Source: Desulfurobacterium sp. (GTDB lineage Bacteria; Aquificota; Aquificia; Desulfurobacteriales; Desulfurobacteriaceae). Taken from it: a stretch of 22,275 bases of DNA. The stretch is from assembly GCA_026988135.1 (NCBI GenBank), contig JALSLT010000021.1, positions 1 to 22,275 of the forward strand. Reading direction: 5' to 3'. The stretch's first letter is position 1, and each line of letters starts with the position of its first letter. The notes under the pieces were generated by a model that made no database searches, was not told the origin of the DNA, and saw only the letters and a list, made by a program, of their open reading frames with translations. Of this stretch, positions 1 to 7,211 are shown piece by piece. Both the position numbers and the translations under genes were made by a program.

Positions 1-304
1 TTACTTTACCTGCTTCTATTTCAGCCCCGAGTTTTGCCATTATCTTTGATGCACCGCTTCTATACACATTTACAGTAACTTCAGGATGCTTCTGATGATA
101 TTTATCAGCTATTTCAAGTGCTATAGTTTTTGGAAGGGATGTGTAAAAGTTGACAGTCCCAGAAAACTGCTTCTTTTCCTGTGAAACTTTTACTTTTTCC
201 GCTTCTTTTTTCTGTGTATCCTGCTTATTATTAAAACAACCGGATAAAGCAACCGCCACAGCGGAAACAAGAACAAACCTACCCCAAAAACCAAGTTTTT
301 TCAT
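1..304 (-). CDS. ABC-transporter substrate-binding lipoprotein (5' part only; runs off left edge)
   Basis: Only the first 101 codons are inside the window and the frame is open to its edge. The ATG at 304-302 follows a GGGGGTG ribosome site. The protein starts with a short basic segment and a hydrophobic stretch ending in the lipobox LSGC, so Cys23 should be lipid-modified and the protein anchored at a membrane. A Lys/Glu/Gln-rich linker (about residues 24-47) follows. The mature domain then begins with VNFYTSLPKTIA and includes YRSGASKIMAKLGAEIEAGK. This resembles the start of family 1 solute-binding proteins of the iron(III), 2-aminoethylphosphonate and related type, where the phrase lies at the first ligand-binding loop. 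It lies 75 bases behind the phosphodiesterase-like gene. It may be a second binding protein for the same importer or the first gene of a further transporter to the left. The substrate cannot be told from this fragment. Confidence 0.8.
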   Translation of the reverse strand, partial: MKKLGFWGRFVLVSAVAVALSGCFNNKQDTQKKEAEKVKVSQEKKQFSGTVNFYTSLPKTIALEIADKYHQKHPEVTVNVYRSGASKIMAKLGAEIEAGKV

Positions 305-326
305 AACACCCCCAGAATTTAAAAGT

Positions 327-356
327 TTGATAAAAAAGATAATGGTCAATTGTTAA
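327..356 (-). promoter_or_regulatory. possible sigma70 promoter for the binding lipoprotein
   Basis: On the minus strand TTAACA (356-351) is followed after 18 bases by TATCAA (332-327), just upstream of the lipoprotein start at 304. The -10 matches the consensus at only four of six positions. The 75-base gap allows a separate promoter, but read-through from the transporter operon is equally possible. Confidence 0.3.
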
Positions 357-379
357 TAGTTCGTTAAAAACCAGAAAGC

Positions 380-1153
380 TTACAAAATACTGCTTCCCTC
401 CCATAAACTGGGAGCTTCAATATTGAAAAGAGAAAGAATCGTCGGGGCAATATCCACAATGGAAGGTGCCAATTTCTTCAAATTACACAACGATTTCTCT
501 GGAGAGTAATAAATGAAAGGAACATTCATTATCTCTTCCATAATCACGTAATGACCGTACTCATACCCTCCATGATCACTATGGATAATAAAATCGTAAT
601 CACCGGCGAATCTGTTAAAAAGCTTTTCTATAAGGGAATCTACCACTTTTGCGGTTTCGATATAACTATTTGACATCCAGCCATCTTTATGTCCAACTTC
701 ATCAAGAGCACCAAGATACAGATAAAAAACATTCGGAAGAGAATCGGTCGGAAAAGATAAAATCTCTTCAACCATTTTTTTATCACCGTTTATCGTTAAA
801 TCGTCAACAAACTTCCTCTTTCCATATATTCCTTTTCTACCAAAACTTTTTTCAAGTGTTCCCCAGTTGAAAAAAGCATAACTCTCTATACGGTTTTCTT
901 CAAGAACTTCAAAAAGATTTGGAGATTCAACTTTATACTCATCAGGAATAATATTGTAGAAAACTCCGTGTGTAAAAGGATTTACACCGAAAAAAACAGA
1001 AAAGAAACATGGAAGAGTTATCGGAGGTATCATTGAACGCATATTGTTTATGTAAAAATTATTTTTGGCCAGTTGCTTTAAAAAATTACAGTAATTTTCA
1101 TCAACCATTTCCGGGCGGAAACCATCCACACTTATCAGAAAAACTTTTTTCAA
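380..1153 (-). CDS. cytoplasmic alkaline-phosphatase-superfamily hydrolase (type I phosphodiesterase / nucleotide pyrophosphatase-like)
   Basis: A 257-residue protein with the pattern of the PF01663 group. Asp10 in SVDGFRP is a likely metal ligand. Thr46 in PPITLPC is the likely nucleophile. Asp151 and His155 (DEVGHKDGW) and Asp193, His194 and His201 (HSDHGGYEYGH) fit the two metal sites. There is no signal peptide or membrane segment, so it should act in the cytoplasm, on a phosphodiester, phosphonate or phosphomonoester that cannot be named. The start is TTG at 1153, chosen because AAGGAGG lies just upstream and the protein aligns from there. It begins 10 bases after the permease gene and should be co-transcribed with the Pot-like importer. 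Imported compounds could be its substrate (inference). Members of this superfamily include phosphonoacetate hydrolase and nucleotide pyrophosphatases, so family alone does not settle the reaction. Confidence 0.85.
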   Translation of the reverse strand: MKKVFLISVDGFRPEMVDENYCNFLKQLAKNNFYINNMRSMIPPITLPCFFSVFFGVNPFTHGVFYNIIPDEYKVESPNLFEVLEENRIESYAFFNWGTLEKSFGRKGIYGKRKFVDDLTINGDKKMVEEILSFPTDSLPNVFYLYLGALDEVGHKDGWMSNSYIETAKVVDSLIEKLFNRFAGDYDFIIHSDHGGYEYGHYVIMEEIMNVPFIYYSPEKSLCNLKKLAPSIVDIAPTILSLFNIEAPSLWEGSSIL

Positions 1154-1163
1154 CTTTTCCTCC

Positions 1164-2009
1164 TTACTCCTTACCGAAAAGAAAATTTAAAAAGGCAAAT
1201 GCCGTAATCGTAAAAATTATGAGGAAAGAAATAGCATTTACCACAGGCGTAAGATTGTATTTAACCTGTGAAAACAGATAGATAGGAAGAGTAGGGTCTG
1301 AACCAACAAGAAAAACCGTTGTATTAAAGTTTGAAAAACTGATTAGAAATCCCGCTAAAAAAGCTTTTATTAGAGAAGGTTTAAGATAAGGAACAACTAT
1401 ATATCTCAAAACCTCAAACCTTGAAGCTTTAAGGCTAAGTGCCGCCTCTTCAAGGGTTTTATCAAACTTTTTCATTTGAGATTGAACAATAAGCATACTA
1501 TAAGAGGTAACAAACGATATCTGACCGATTACAACCAACCAGAATCCGGGAGAGAGATAGTCGCTCAAATCTATAGAGGAATGATCTTGAAAAAAATAAA
1601 GAATTGTCGTGGCAAAAGTAAGTAACGCTATACCCAGAATAACCCCGGGAATTATAAGAGGAGAAACGGATAAATAGTAAAGAAAATCTTTAAATCGAGA
1701 TTTCGCTTTTTCAAAATATAAAACAGCGGCAGTTGCAATAAATAAAGAAACGGCGGAAACCAAAAGTGCGGTTTTTATACTGATAAAAAGAGCTTGTAAA
1801 AGGTCGGCATCGTGAAAAACTCCGACTCTGTTCCCGGAACCGAAAAACCAATCAAGAGTAAATCCCTTAAAAGGGAAACCTATATAATCGGCATTATTAA
1901 ACGCAAGAATCGATATAACAAACAACGGCAATAACCAAAAAAGGAAGAAGAAAGCCGTGAAAACAAAAACGGAAGCTTGATATCTCTTTGATACAAGACC
2001 GTTTATCAT
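1164..2009 (-). CDS. potC: PotC-type ABC importer permease
   Basis: A 281-residue inner-membrane protein of the BPD_transp_1 family with about six hydrophobic helices, the usual length for PotC/PhnV-like permeases. The loop that contacts the ATPase is recognisable as EEAALSLKASRFEVL followed by PYLKPS. The glycine normally found in the EAA loop (EAA-x3-G) is a lysine here. The ATG at 2009 has an AAGGTGG ribosome site and overlaps the end of the preceding permease gene by four bases (ATGA), so translation is probably coupled. It pairs with the upstream permease to form the channel for the PotD/PotA importer. The PotC label follows from gene order and similarity in kind; iron(III) and 2-aminoethylphosphonate systems have related permeases, so the substrate is not certain. 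Confidence 0.85.
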   Translation of the reverse strand: MINGLVSKRYQASVFVFTAFFFLFWLLPLFVISILAFNNADYIGFPFKGFTLDWFFGSGNRVGVFHDADLLQALFISIKTALLVSAVSLFIATAAVLYFEKAKSRFKDFLYYLSVSPLIIPGVILGIALLTFATTILYFFQDHSSIDLSDYLSPGFWLVVIGQISFVTSYSMLIVQSQMKKFDKTLEEAALSLKASRFEVLRYIVVPYLKPSLIKAFLAGFLISFSNFNTTVFLVGSDPTLPIYLFSQVKYNLTPVVNAISFLIIFTITAFAFLNFLFGKE

Positions 2010-2851
2010 TTTACCACCTTTTCATACTGCTGTCCCGTTATCTTTATAAGAAGCCAGATAACAAACACCGAACCCAACAAAAGCAAGAAACCGAAGGCGG
2101 AACCGAGATTCCAGTTAAGCGTTGTCAAAAAATTGTTATATATTATCTCTGTAAACCAAAGGGCACTCTTCCCTCCCAAAATATTCGGAACCAGAAAATC
2201 CCCTATCACCATAGTAAACACCATAATTGTTCCCGACACTATCCCCGGCATAGCAAAGGGAATAATTATTCTCTTAATGATTGTAAATTTAGAAGCACCT
2301 AAATCAAGAGCAGCTTCCACCAAACAGTTGTCAAGATTTTCAAGGGACTGCATTATCGGAAGAAGCATAAAAACAAGTGAGATATATACAAAACCTAAAG
2401 TCATACTGAATGGAGTATTTAAAAGCTTAGGTACATCTATTCCCAAGATTTGCAAAGAATGCTTTATTAAACCGTTATCGGAAAGCGTAACCATCCAAGA
2501 GTAAACCACAATAAGCTCACCAACGCCAAGAGGTATCAACAAAATAGTTAACAAGAAATTACTTACTTTCTTCGGAATGTTTTTTGTCAGAAAAAAAGCC
2601 AAAGGCATAGAGATTAAGAAAGAGAAAAAAGCTATAAGTATTCCGTTAAAAAAAGTATATAAAAAAGTTTTGTAGTATATTTTCTGATTGAAAAATTTCA
2701 GATAGTTGGCCAGTGTAAACTTTCCATCATCGTTAGTAAAAGAAGAAAGAAAAAGACCCGTGTGAGGTAAAACGATAAGCATAAATATCCATCCGACAAC
2801 GATTAAACCGTATATTAGTAAAAGGCGATTTTTAGAACAGTCTGATTTCAT
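2006..2851 (-). CDS. potB: PotB-type ABC importer permease
   Basis: A 281-residue integral membrane protein with an N-terminal helix (about residues 10-32), a periplasmic loop ending in NYLKFF, and five further hydrophobic segments. The ATPase-contact loop is canonical: VEAALDLGASKFTIIKRIIIP, with EAA, the conserved Gly and the final Ile/Pro all in place. The ATG at 2851 lies inside the end of the ATPase gene (20-base overlap) and has only a weak ribosome site, suggesting translational coupling. With the following permease it forms the membrane channel for a PotABCD-like importer. I am confident of the transporter role and less so of polyamine as the cargo. Confidence 0.87.
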   Translation of the reverse strand: MKSDCSKNRLLLIYGLIVVGWIFMLIVLPHTGLFLSSFTNDDGKFTLANYLKFFNQKIYYKTFLYTFFNGILIAFFSFLISMPLAFFLTKNIPKKVSNFLLTILLIPLGVGELIVVYSWMVTLSDNGLIKHSLQILGIDVPKLLNTPFSMTLGFVYISLVFMLLPIMQSLENLDNCLVEAALDLGASKFTIIKRIIIPFAMPGIVSGTIMVFTMVIGDFLVPNILGGKSALWFTEIIYNNFLTTLNWNLGSAFGFLLLLGSVFVIWLLIKITGQQYEKVVK

Positions 2852-3881
2852 CTTCTTTTATCCCTAAAGAGACAGTGTCTCCCTCTTTCAATCCATTAAT
2901 TTTCCGTTTCAAATTTACAAGAATTTCATCTTTATATTCCGTTTCGATAAAAATTTTCGTATGAGGTCCGTCAAACAGAATAGTTTTAACCTTTCCTTTC
3001 AATACTTCTTTTTCTTTCGGATTTATTACAAAACTTTCAGGCCTTATGAACATCTGACTCACCTTTCTATTTTTTAATATCTCTTTTTTTTCCGGAGAAG
3101 TTAGCAAAATTTTCCATCCGTTTTCCGTTATTACCGATTCCTGATTCCGGTCTTTTACTTCAAATCTGTTATTTTCACCCACAAAAGATGCCACAAAAGG
3201 CGAAGCAGGATAATTGTAAAGCTCAAACGGCGAAGCAATCTGTTCGACTTTTCCCTCATTTACTACGGCAATTCGGTTACTCATAATCATCGCTTCACTC
3301 TGATCGTGAGTAATATAAAGGAAGGTTGTTTTGAAATCCTTTTGGAGCAGTTTAAGCTCCAGCATCATCTGTTCTTTCAACTTTTTATCAAGAGCACTTA
3401 AAGGTTCGTCGAGCAGTAATATTTTCGGTTTCATTATCAAACTTCTCGCAAGTGCGACTCTCTGCTTTTGCCCGCCGGAAAGTTCATCTATTTTTCTTTT
3501 CTCAAAACCATTCAATCCGACTTTTTTAAGCATTTTTGCAACTTCTTTTTTAATGGTTTCCTTAGATAGTTTTTTTCTTTTAAGTCCAAAAGCAACATTC
3601 TCAAACACATTCATCATAGGGAATAATGCTAAGTTTTGAAAAACTATATTTACTTCTCTTTTCTCAGGAGGAAAATTTTTAATACTTTTTTGATTTATTT
3701 TTATATCACCTTCATCGGGATAAAGAAATCCCGCTATAAGCCTGAGTATTGTCGTTTTTCCAGAACCGGACGGTCCAAGTATGGAGAAAAACTCCCCTTC
3801 CTCAACAGAGATATTAACTTGTTCGAGAACTCTAACTTCATCAAAATGTTTCGACACGCTGCTTATCTCAAGGATATTCAT
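2832..3881 (-). CDS. potA: PotA-type ABC importer ATPase
   Basis: ATP-hydrolysing subunit of the importer, 349 residues from the ATG at 3881. A start 12 bases further upstream is possible, but only 3881 has a good ribosome site (AGGAG, six bases away). The sequence shows Walker A GPSGSGKT near residue 36, the Q-loop in VFQNLALFP, the signature LSGGQKQRVALARSL, Walker B LLLDEPLSALD and the H-loop ITHDQSEAM. The last third, after PFVASFVGENNRF, is the C-terminal regulatory TOBE-like domain of the PotA/FbpC/UgpC group and ends in EDEIRLF. The gene is separated from the upstream binding-protein gene by a strong hairpin and overlaps the next permease gene by 20 bases. Confidence 0.9.
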   Translation of the reverse strand: MNILEISSVSKHFDEVRVLEQVNISVEEGEFFSILGPSGSGKTTILRLIAGFLYPDEGDIKINQKSIKNFPPEKREVNIVFQNLALFPMMNVFENVAFGLKRKKLSKETIKKEVAKMLKKVGLNGFEKRKIDELSGGQKQRVALARSLIMKPKILLLDEPLSALDKKLKEQMMLELKLLQKDFKTTFLYITHDQSEAMIMSNRIAVVNEGKVEQIASPFELYNYPASPFVASFVGENNRFEVKDRNQESVITENGWKILLTSPEKKEILKNRKVSQMFIRPESFVINPKEKEVLKGKVKTILFDGPHTKIFIETEYKDEILVNLKRKINGLKEGDTVSLGIKEDEIRLF

Positions 3882-3904
3882 TATTCTCCTCATACTTTGT
3901 TTAA

Positions 3905-3928
3905 GAAAGGGGCGTTAACGCCCCTTTC
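3905..3928 (-). terminator. perfect GC-rich hairpin between binding-protein and ATPase genes (partial terminator or RNA-stabilising element)
   Basis: A perfect 10-base stem (GAAAGGGGCG paired with CGCCCCTTTC) around a TTAA loop. It begins three bases past the stop codon of the PotD-like gene and about 24 bases before the start of the PotA-like gene. On the minus strand it is followed only by TTAAACAAAG, a poor T-tract, so full termination is unlikely. Such hairpins after binding-protein genes are known to raise binding-protein mRNA relative to the membrane components (the malE-malF arrangement). That role here is inference. Confidence 0.65.
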
Positions 3929-3930
3929 CA

Positions 3931-4995
3931 TTATCTTGATGCAGCAGCTTTAATTCTTTCAAGAGCTTCAGCTTCTATCTTTGCACACGCCGCCGGAAGA
4001 GCGGGATACCACTTTATGTTTTCAAGGTTTTTCTTATCGAATGTTCTTCCCCAGTCTGCCTTAATCTCTTTCTTTACATACTTTTCAACACCGTTAGAGC
4101 CACTCTGATATCTTTCGTGGTTAACAAACACAGCCGCATTCTCAGGCTTAAGCATAAAGTTGATAAACTTATATGCACCTTCTACATTCTTGCTTCTTTT
4201 AGGAATAGCAAAAGTATCTATCCATCCAAGAGCACCACTTTTAGGAGCAATAAAATCAATGTCAGGATTTTCCTTGTGAAGATTCCAGCCAATTCCGTCC
4301 CAGCCTGTTTCAACCCAAACTTTACCACTCTTTGCAAATTCTCTCTGCTGGTCTCCGCTGTTCCAGTAGGCATAGACATAACTTTTAGTATCAATAAGCT
4401 TTTGAGCAACATTATTTATCATCTTCTTATATTCCGGAGTGTTGTTGTAAAGCTTAAACGGGTTATAACCCATAGCAAAAGCAACACCTATAAGAAGAGG
4501 TCTTTTAAGTCTGTAAGCTATATGTCCAGCATATTTAGGATTATAAAGATCACTCCAGTCATTAGCATCAGGAGCGTATTTTTTATTCACTATAAGTCCT
4601 GTTGTTCCAAAACAGTAAGGAACAGCATAACCGCCGGAAATATCCTTTGTTGCCTTTAAAAGTGTCGGCTTAATATTTTTTGCCTCTATCTTTGTATAAT
4701 CCATAGGTTGATAGATTTTGTACTTTTTAGCCGCAAAAAGAATTCTGTCAGCTGAAGGCTGGGCAAGGTCAAAACCACCACCCCTTGTGGCACGGAGCTT
4801 TGCAAGCATTTCTTCGTTATTTGAGTAAGTTATTTTCAGTTTAATACCCGTTTCTTTCTCAAACTTTTCTTGAAGTTCTTTTGGAATGTATCCCTTCCAT
4901 GTAATAATTCTTAAAACCTGCTGAGCATTTGCAACATTTACAAATGCAAGAACCATAAGCATACCCGACAACAAACGAGATAAAAACCTTTTCAT
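3931..4995 (-). CDS. potD: PotD/PotF-like periplasmic solute-binding protein
   Basis: Binding subunit of the importer, 354 residues from the ATG at 4995, which has a GGAGGA ribosome site; an upstream in-frame start lacks one. A signal peptide ends in NVANA followed by QQ, a classic signal peptidase I site, so the mature protein is periplasmic. The mature domain opens with LRIITWKGYIP and contains WSDLYNPKYAG, VETGWDGIGW and GALGWIDTFAIP. The last corresponds to the PotD/PotF segment with Trp and Asp that hold the amine of polyamines. This favours a cationic amine ligand, but related proteins bind thiamine, iron or aminoethylphosphonate. It is the first gene of its operon, behind a terminator and an untranslated region of about 200 bases, and is separated from the ATPase gene by a hairpin. 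Confidence 0.85.
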   Translation of the reverse strand: MKRFLSRLLSGMLMVLAFVNVANAQQVLRIITWKGYIPKELQEKFEKETGIKLKITYSNNEEMLAKLRATRGGGFDLAQPSADRILFAAKKYKIYQPMDYTKIEAKNIKPTLLKATKDISGGYAVPYCFGTTGLIVNKKYAPDANDWSDLYNPKYAGHIAYRLKRPLLIGVAFAMGYNPFKLYNNTPEYKKMINNVAQKLIDTKSYVYAYWNSGDQQREFAKSGKVWVETGWDGIGWNLHKENPDIDFIAPKSGALGWIDTFAIPKRSKNVEGAYKFINFMLKPENAAVFVNHERYQSGSNGVEKYVKKEIKADWGRTFDKKNLENIKWYPALPAACAKIEAEALERIKAAASR

Positions 4996-5036
4996 CCTTT
5001 TCCTCCTAAGAAATATTAGTATTAAAAGCTGCAAGT

Positions 5037-5058
5037 ATTATAGGGAGGAAAATGTCAA
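5037..5058 (-). promoter_or_regulatory. possible promoter elements of the Pot-like operon
   Basis: The minus strand carries a perfect TTGACA (5058-5053) and a perfect TATAAT (5042-5037) about 45 bases before the binding-protein start. They are separated by only 10 bases instead of about 17, so they cannot act as one ordinary promoter. The TATAAT may be used with a poor -35, possibly helped by an activator. Confidence 0.3.
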
Positions 5059-5090
5059 TAAACTGTTAAGAAAACAGAATGCATAAACAA

Positions 5091-5109
5091 CGGAAAATTT
5101 TTCCGGAAA
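5091..5109. promoter_or_regulatory. overlapping palindromes upstream of the Pot-like operon (possible operator)
   Basis: CGGAAAA-T-TTTTCCG (5091-5105) is a perfect inverted repeat with one central base. It overlaps a second perfect palindrome, TTTCCGGAAA (5100-5109). Both lie in the roughly 258-base gap between the HDOD gene and the binding-protein gene, about 100 bases before the start codon. The rest of the gap, apart from the terminator at 5201-5230 and the -10-like site, shows nothing I recognise. Confidence 0.3.
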
Positions 5110-5200
5110 TACTTGAAATAAGAATCTCTATTTTCGATAGGCTTTAGCTTTTATAAACTTTAAAACTACCACCAAATCAACTCGTCAAAACACTTTTACC

Positions 5201-5230
5201 AAAAGAAAAAGCCCCTGAAAACAGGGGCTT
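5201..5230 (-). terminator. Rho-independent terminator of the AK6-pgi-rsmB-HDOD block
   Basis: On the minus strand AAGCCCCTG and CAGGGGCTT form a nine-base stem around TTTT (stem arms 5222-5230 and 5209-5217). It is followed by TTTTTCTTTT (5210-5201). It lies 23 bases after the HDOD stop codon. This is a textbook terminator for leftward transcription; the opposite strand has no T-tract. Confidence 0.92.
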
Positions 5231-5253
5231 AAAAGTCAAATTAAAGATAAAAA

Positions 5254-5904
5254 TCAGAGAGAGGAAAGAAGTGTATCAGCTTCTTTTGTCGATTTTGTAT
5301 ATATATCGTCTATATCGCTAAAAGTAAGCCCTTCGGTATCATCCAGGGAAACCTGCTCGTTTCTTGCGACTCTTTCAGAAAAGTCAAGAATTTTCTTTGT
5401 AAACTCTTTTGTTTTATAAAGAGAGCTCCCCTCATCAAGAAGCCCCATAACAATATTATCGGAAACCCCGGCTTTTTGAAGAATCTTTTTAAGCTCGTCA
5501 ACATCAACCTCTTTAAGAACCGGGTCAAGCAAACCCACCATAAAAGCTTCATCAGCATGGGAAGGCAATAACTTTTCCGCAACATATTTCATTGCAAAAG
5601 CCTGCTTCAAAATCTTCCTAATCTCATCTCTATCAGCCGATTTCAAAAGGGAAGATGTCAAAAGAACAAAAATGTAATCTTTAAGATTTTGATACCCAAG
5701 GTAAGCAACAGCTTGAACAATAGACGTTATCTCCTTGCTTAAACCAAAGTACGGAGAGTTGATAAACTTTAAAAGTCTGAGAGAAAGATTCGGGTCCATA
5801 CTTACAATCTCAGAAACCTTCTCAAGCTCTTCTCCATCAATAAGGGCCTTTATAAGCTTAAGCATTACTTCTCTTTTAAGTTTTAACCTTTCTACCTCTG
5901 CCAT
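5254..5904 (-). CDS. stand-alone HDOD-domain protein
   Basis: A 216-residue cytoplasmic protein. After a short Lys-rich helix, residues from about 25 on match the HDOD domain: SMDPNLSLRLLKFINSPYFG, then SIVQAVAYLGYQNLKDYIF. HDOD domains resemble HD phosphohydrolases but usually lack the metal-binding residues and act as signalling or scaffold modules, often in motility, c-di-GMP or stress pathways. No GGDEF, EAL, receiver or other output domain is attached. The helical, acidic C-terminus (about 140-216) is of unknown role. The ATG at 5904 has an AGGAGGGG ribosome site, 8 bases behind rsmB, and the gene is the last of its block before a strong terminator. What it regulates cannot be read from the context. 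Confidence 0.85.
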   Translation of the reverse strand: MAEVERLKLKREVMLKLIKALIDGEELEKVSEIVSMDPNLSLRLLKFINSPYFGLSKEITSIVQAVAYLGYQNLKDYIFVLLTSSLLKSADRDEIRKILKQAFAMKYVAEKLLPSHADEAFMVGLLDPVLKEVDVDELKKILQKAGVSDNIVMGLLDEGSSLYKTKEFTKKILDFSERVARNEQVSLDDTEGLTFSDIDDIYTKSTKEADTLLSSL

Positions 5905-5912
5905 AACCCCTC

Positions 5913-7211
5913 CTATTTTGTAAATATAGCGTAGAAAAAGCCATCTGTTCCCTGCTTATGGGGAAACACTCTTGCCATATTTTCTTTAACACCGATTTCT
6001 TCAAATTTTATATCAAAGTTTCCCTTTTTAAAACCTAAATTGAGAGCATAGTTAACATTTTCCTCTCCTTCTTCCCTTTCAAGACTGCAAACACTGTAAA
6101 GTAGTGTTCCGCCCGGTTTAAGGAGTTTAAAAGCTTCTTTTAAAAGTGCTTTTTCCACTTTTTGATTATGTTTTATAAGGGATAAACTTTTGTTCCACTT
6201 ACCTTCAGGGTGTCTTCTTATAATCCCTGTGCCGCTGCACGGGGCATCAAGAAAAATTCTATCAAAGCTGTTTTCAGGAAAAGGGTTTTCCCTTGTAATA
6301 TCAACCTTTAAGGTTTTAACACAATTTACACCAAGTTTTTCCAGATTTTTTTCAAGAAAAGTTATCCTCTCTGAATCCACATCTATTGCAGTTATATTAG
6401 CCTTATTTTCAACCAGCGCTGCCATTGCGGTAGTTTTACCGCCTGGAGCAGCAGCAATATCAAGAATTTTTTTTCCTTTTTGGGGTGCTAATAAAAGGGC
6501 TGAAAGGTAGGAAGCCACATCCTGAATATAGAAGAAACCATCGGTATATCCCGGTAAAGAGTGTATATCAATTTTCCCCTTAATTCTCACCATCTCTTTA
6601 ATAAACGGATGAACCTCAAACTCTATATTGTTCTTTTCAAGCAGAGTTAAATATTCCGGAATCTTAACCCTCAAAGTGTTAATTCTCAGGTAAAGTGGAG
6701 CGGTTCTGTTGAGAGAGGAAAGAAGAGCGGTTATCTCATTTCCGTAGAATCTGTACCACCTTTTTACCATCCATTTTTCAAAAGAGTATAGGGTTGATAT
6801 TTTTTCATAAAAGTCGGGAAGCTTTTCTATTTCGGTTTTATAATCAAAATTTATAAGTTTTTTGCCAACAGCATTGACAAAACCTGCAGCTTTTTTTCTA
6901 AAACGCTTTACCGCCTCAACAGTTTCATTTATAGCAGCATAGGGTGGAACTGACATAAAAAAAAGCTGATAGGCAAGAATTCTTAAACCGTTTCTAACAG
7001 CAGGATGCTGTTTTTTCTGTTTTTTTCCTGAAGCTTTTTCTATAGAAAAATCAAGAAGCTTTAAAAACCTGATGCTCCCTGAAACCATTTCCCGAACAAA
7101 ACTTTTATCCTTAAAGGAAAGATGCTGTGTTAATCTTTCAAAATGGGTCTTTAACTTCAAATCTTTTTCAAATTCACATAGAACATCAATTGCAACTTTT
7201 CGTGTGTTCAT
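5913..7211 (-). CDS. rsmB: 16S rRNA (cytosine-967-C5)-methyltransferase RsmB
   Basis: A 432-residue SAM-dependent rRNA methyltransferase, the usual length for RsmB. Residues 1-140 form the N-terminal NusB-like RNA-binding domain. The catalytic Rossmann domain shows the SAM loop LDIAAAPGGKT (about 250-260), Asp278 for the ribose, DAPCSGTG with Cys325 (release cysteine) and YSVCSLE with Cys375 (the expected nucleophile). The pair of cysteines and the NusB-like part point to RsmB rather than RsmF or a tRNA enzyme. The ATG at 7211 overlaps the pgi stop codon (ATGA), so translation is probably coupled. The link to pgi looks like operon packing, not a shared pathway. Confidence 0.92.
   Translation of the reverse strand: MNTRKVAIDVLCEFEKDLKLKTHFERLTQHLSFKDKSFVREMVSGSIRFLKLLDFSIEKASGKKQKKQHPAVRNGLRILAYQLFFMSVPPYAAINETVEAVKRFRKKAAGFVNAVGKKLINFDYKTEIEKLPDFYEKISTLYSFEKWMVKRWYRFYGNEITALLSSLNRTAPLYLRINTLRVKIPEYLTLLEKNNIEFEVHPFIKEMVRIKGKIDIHSLPGYTDGFFYIQDVASYLSALLLAPQKGKKILDIAAAPGGKTTAMAALVENKANITAIDVDSERITFLEKNLEKLGVNCVKTLKVDITRENPFPENSFDRIFLDAPCSGTGIIRRHPEGKWNKSLSLIKHNQKVEKALLKEAFKLLKPGGTLLYSVCSLEREEGEENVNYALNLGFKKGNFDIKFEEIGVKENMARVFPHKQGTDGFFYAIFTK

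Noticed and set aside
398..414. CTCCCA-TAAAC-TGGGAG hairpin near the end of the phosphodiesterase-like gene
   Set aside because: It has six pairs, lies inside the coding region and has no T-run on the minus strand, so it is not a convincing terminator.
4117..4659. 180-codon open frame on the plus strand
   Set aside because: It is antisense to the PotD-like gene, lacks any domain pattern and has no ribosome site.
4788..4804. TGGCACGGAGCTTTGCA, similar to a sigma54 -24/-12 promoter on the plus strand
   Set aside because: The distance between the GG and GC pairs is one base too long, the site is inside the receptor gene and points antisense, and no gene starts downstream.
5037..5058. TTGACA plus TATAAT as a single strong promoter
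   Set aside because: Both boxes are perfect but only 10 bases apart, which sigma70 polymerase cannot bridge; kept only as possible elements.
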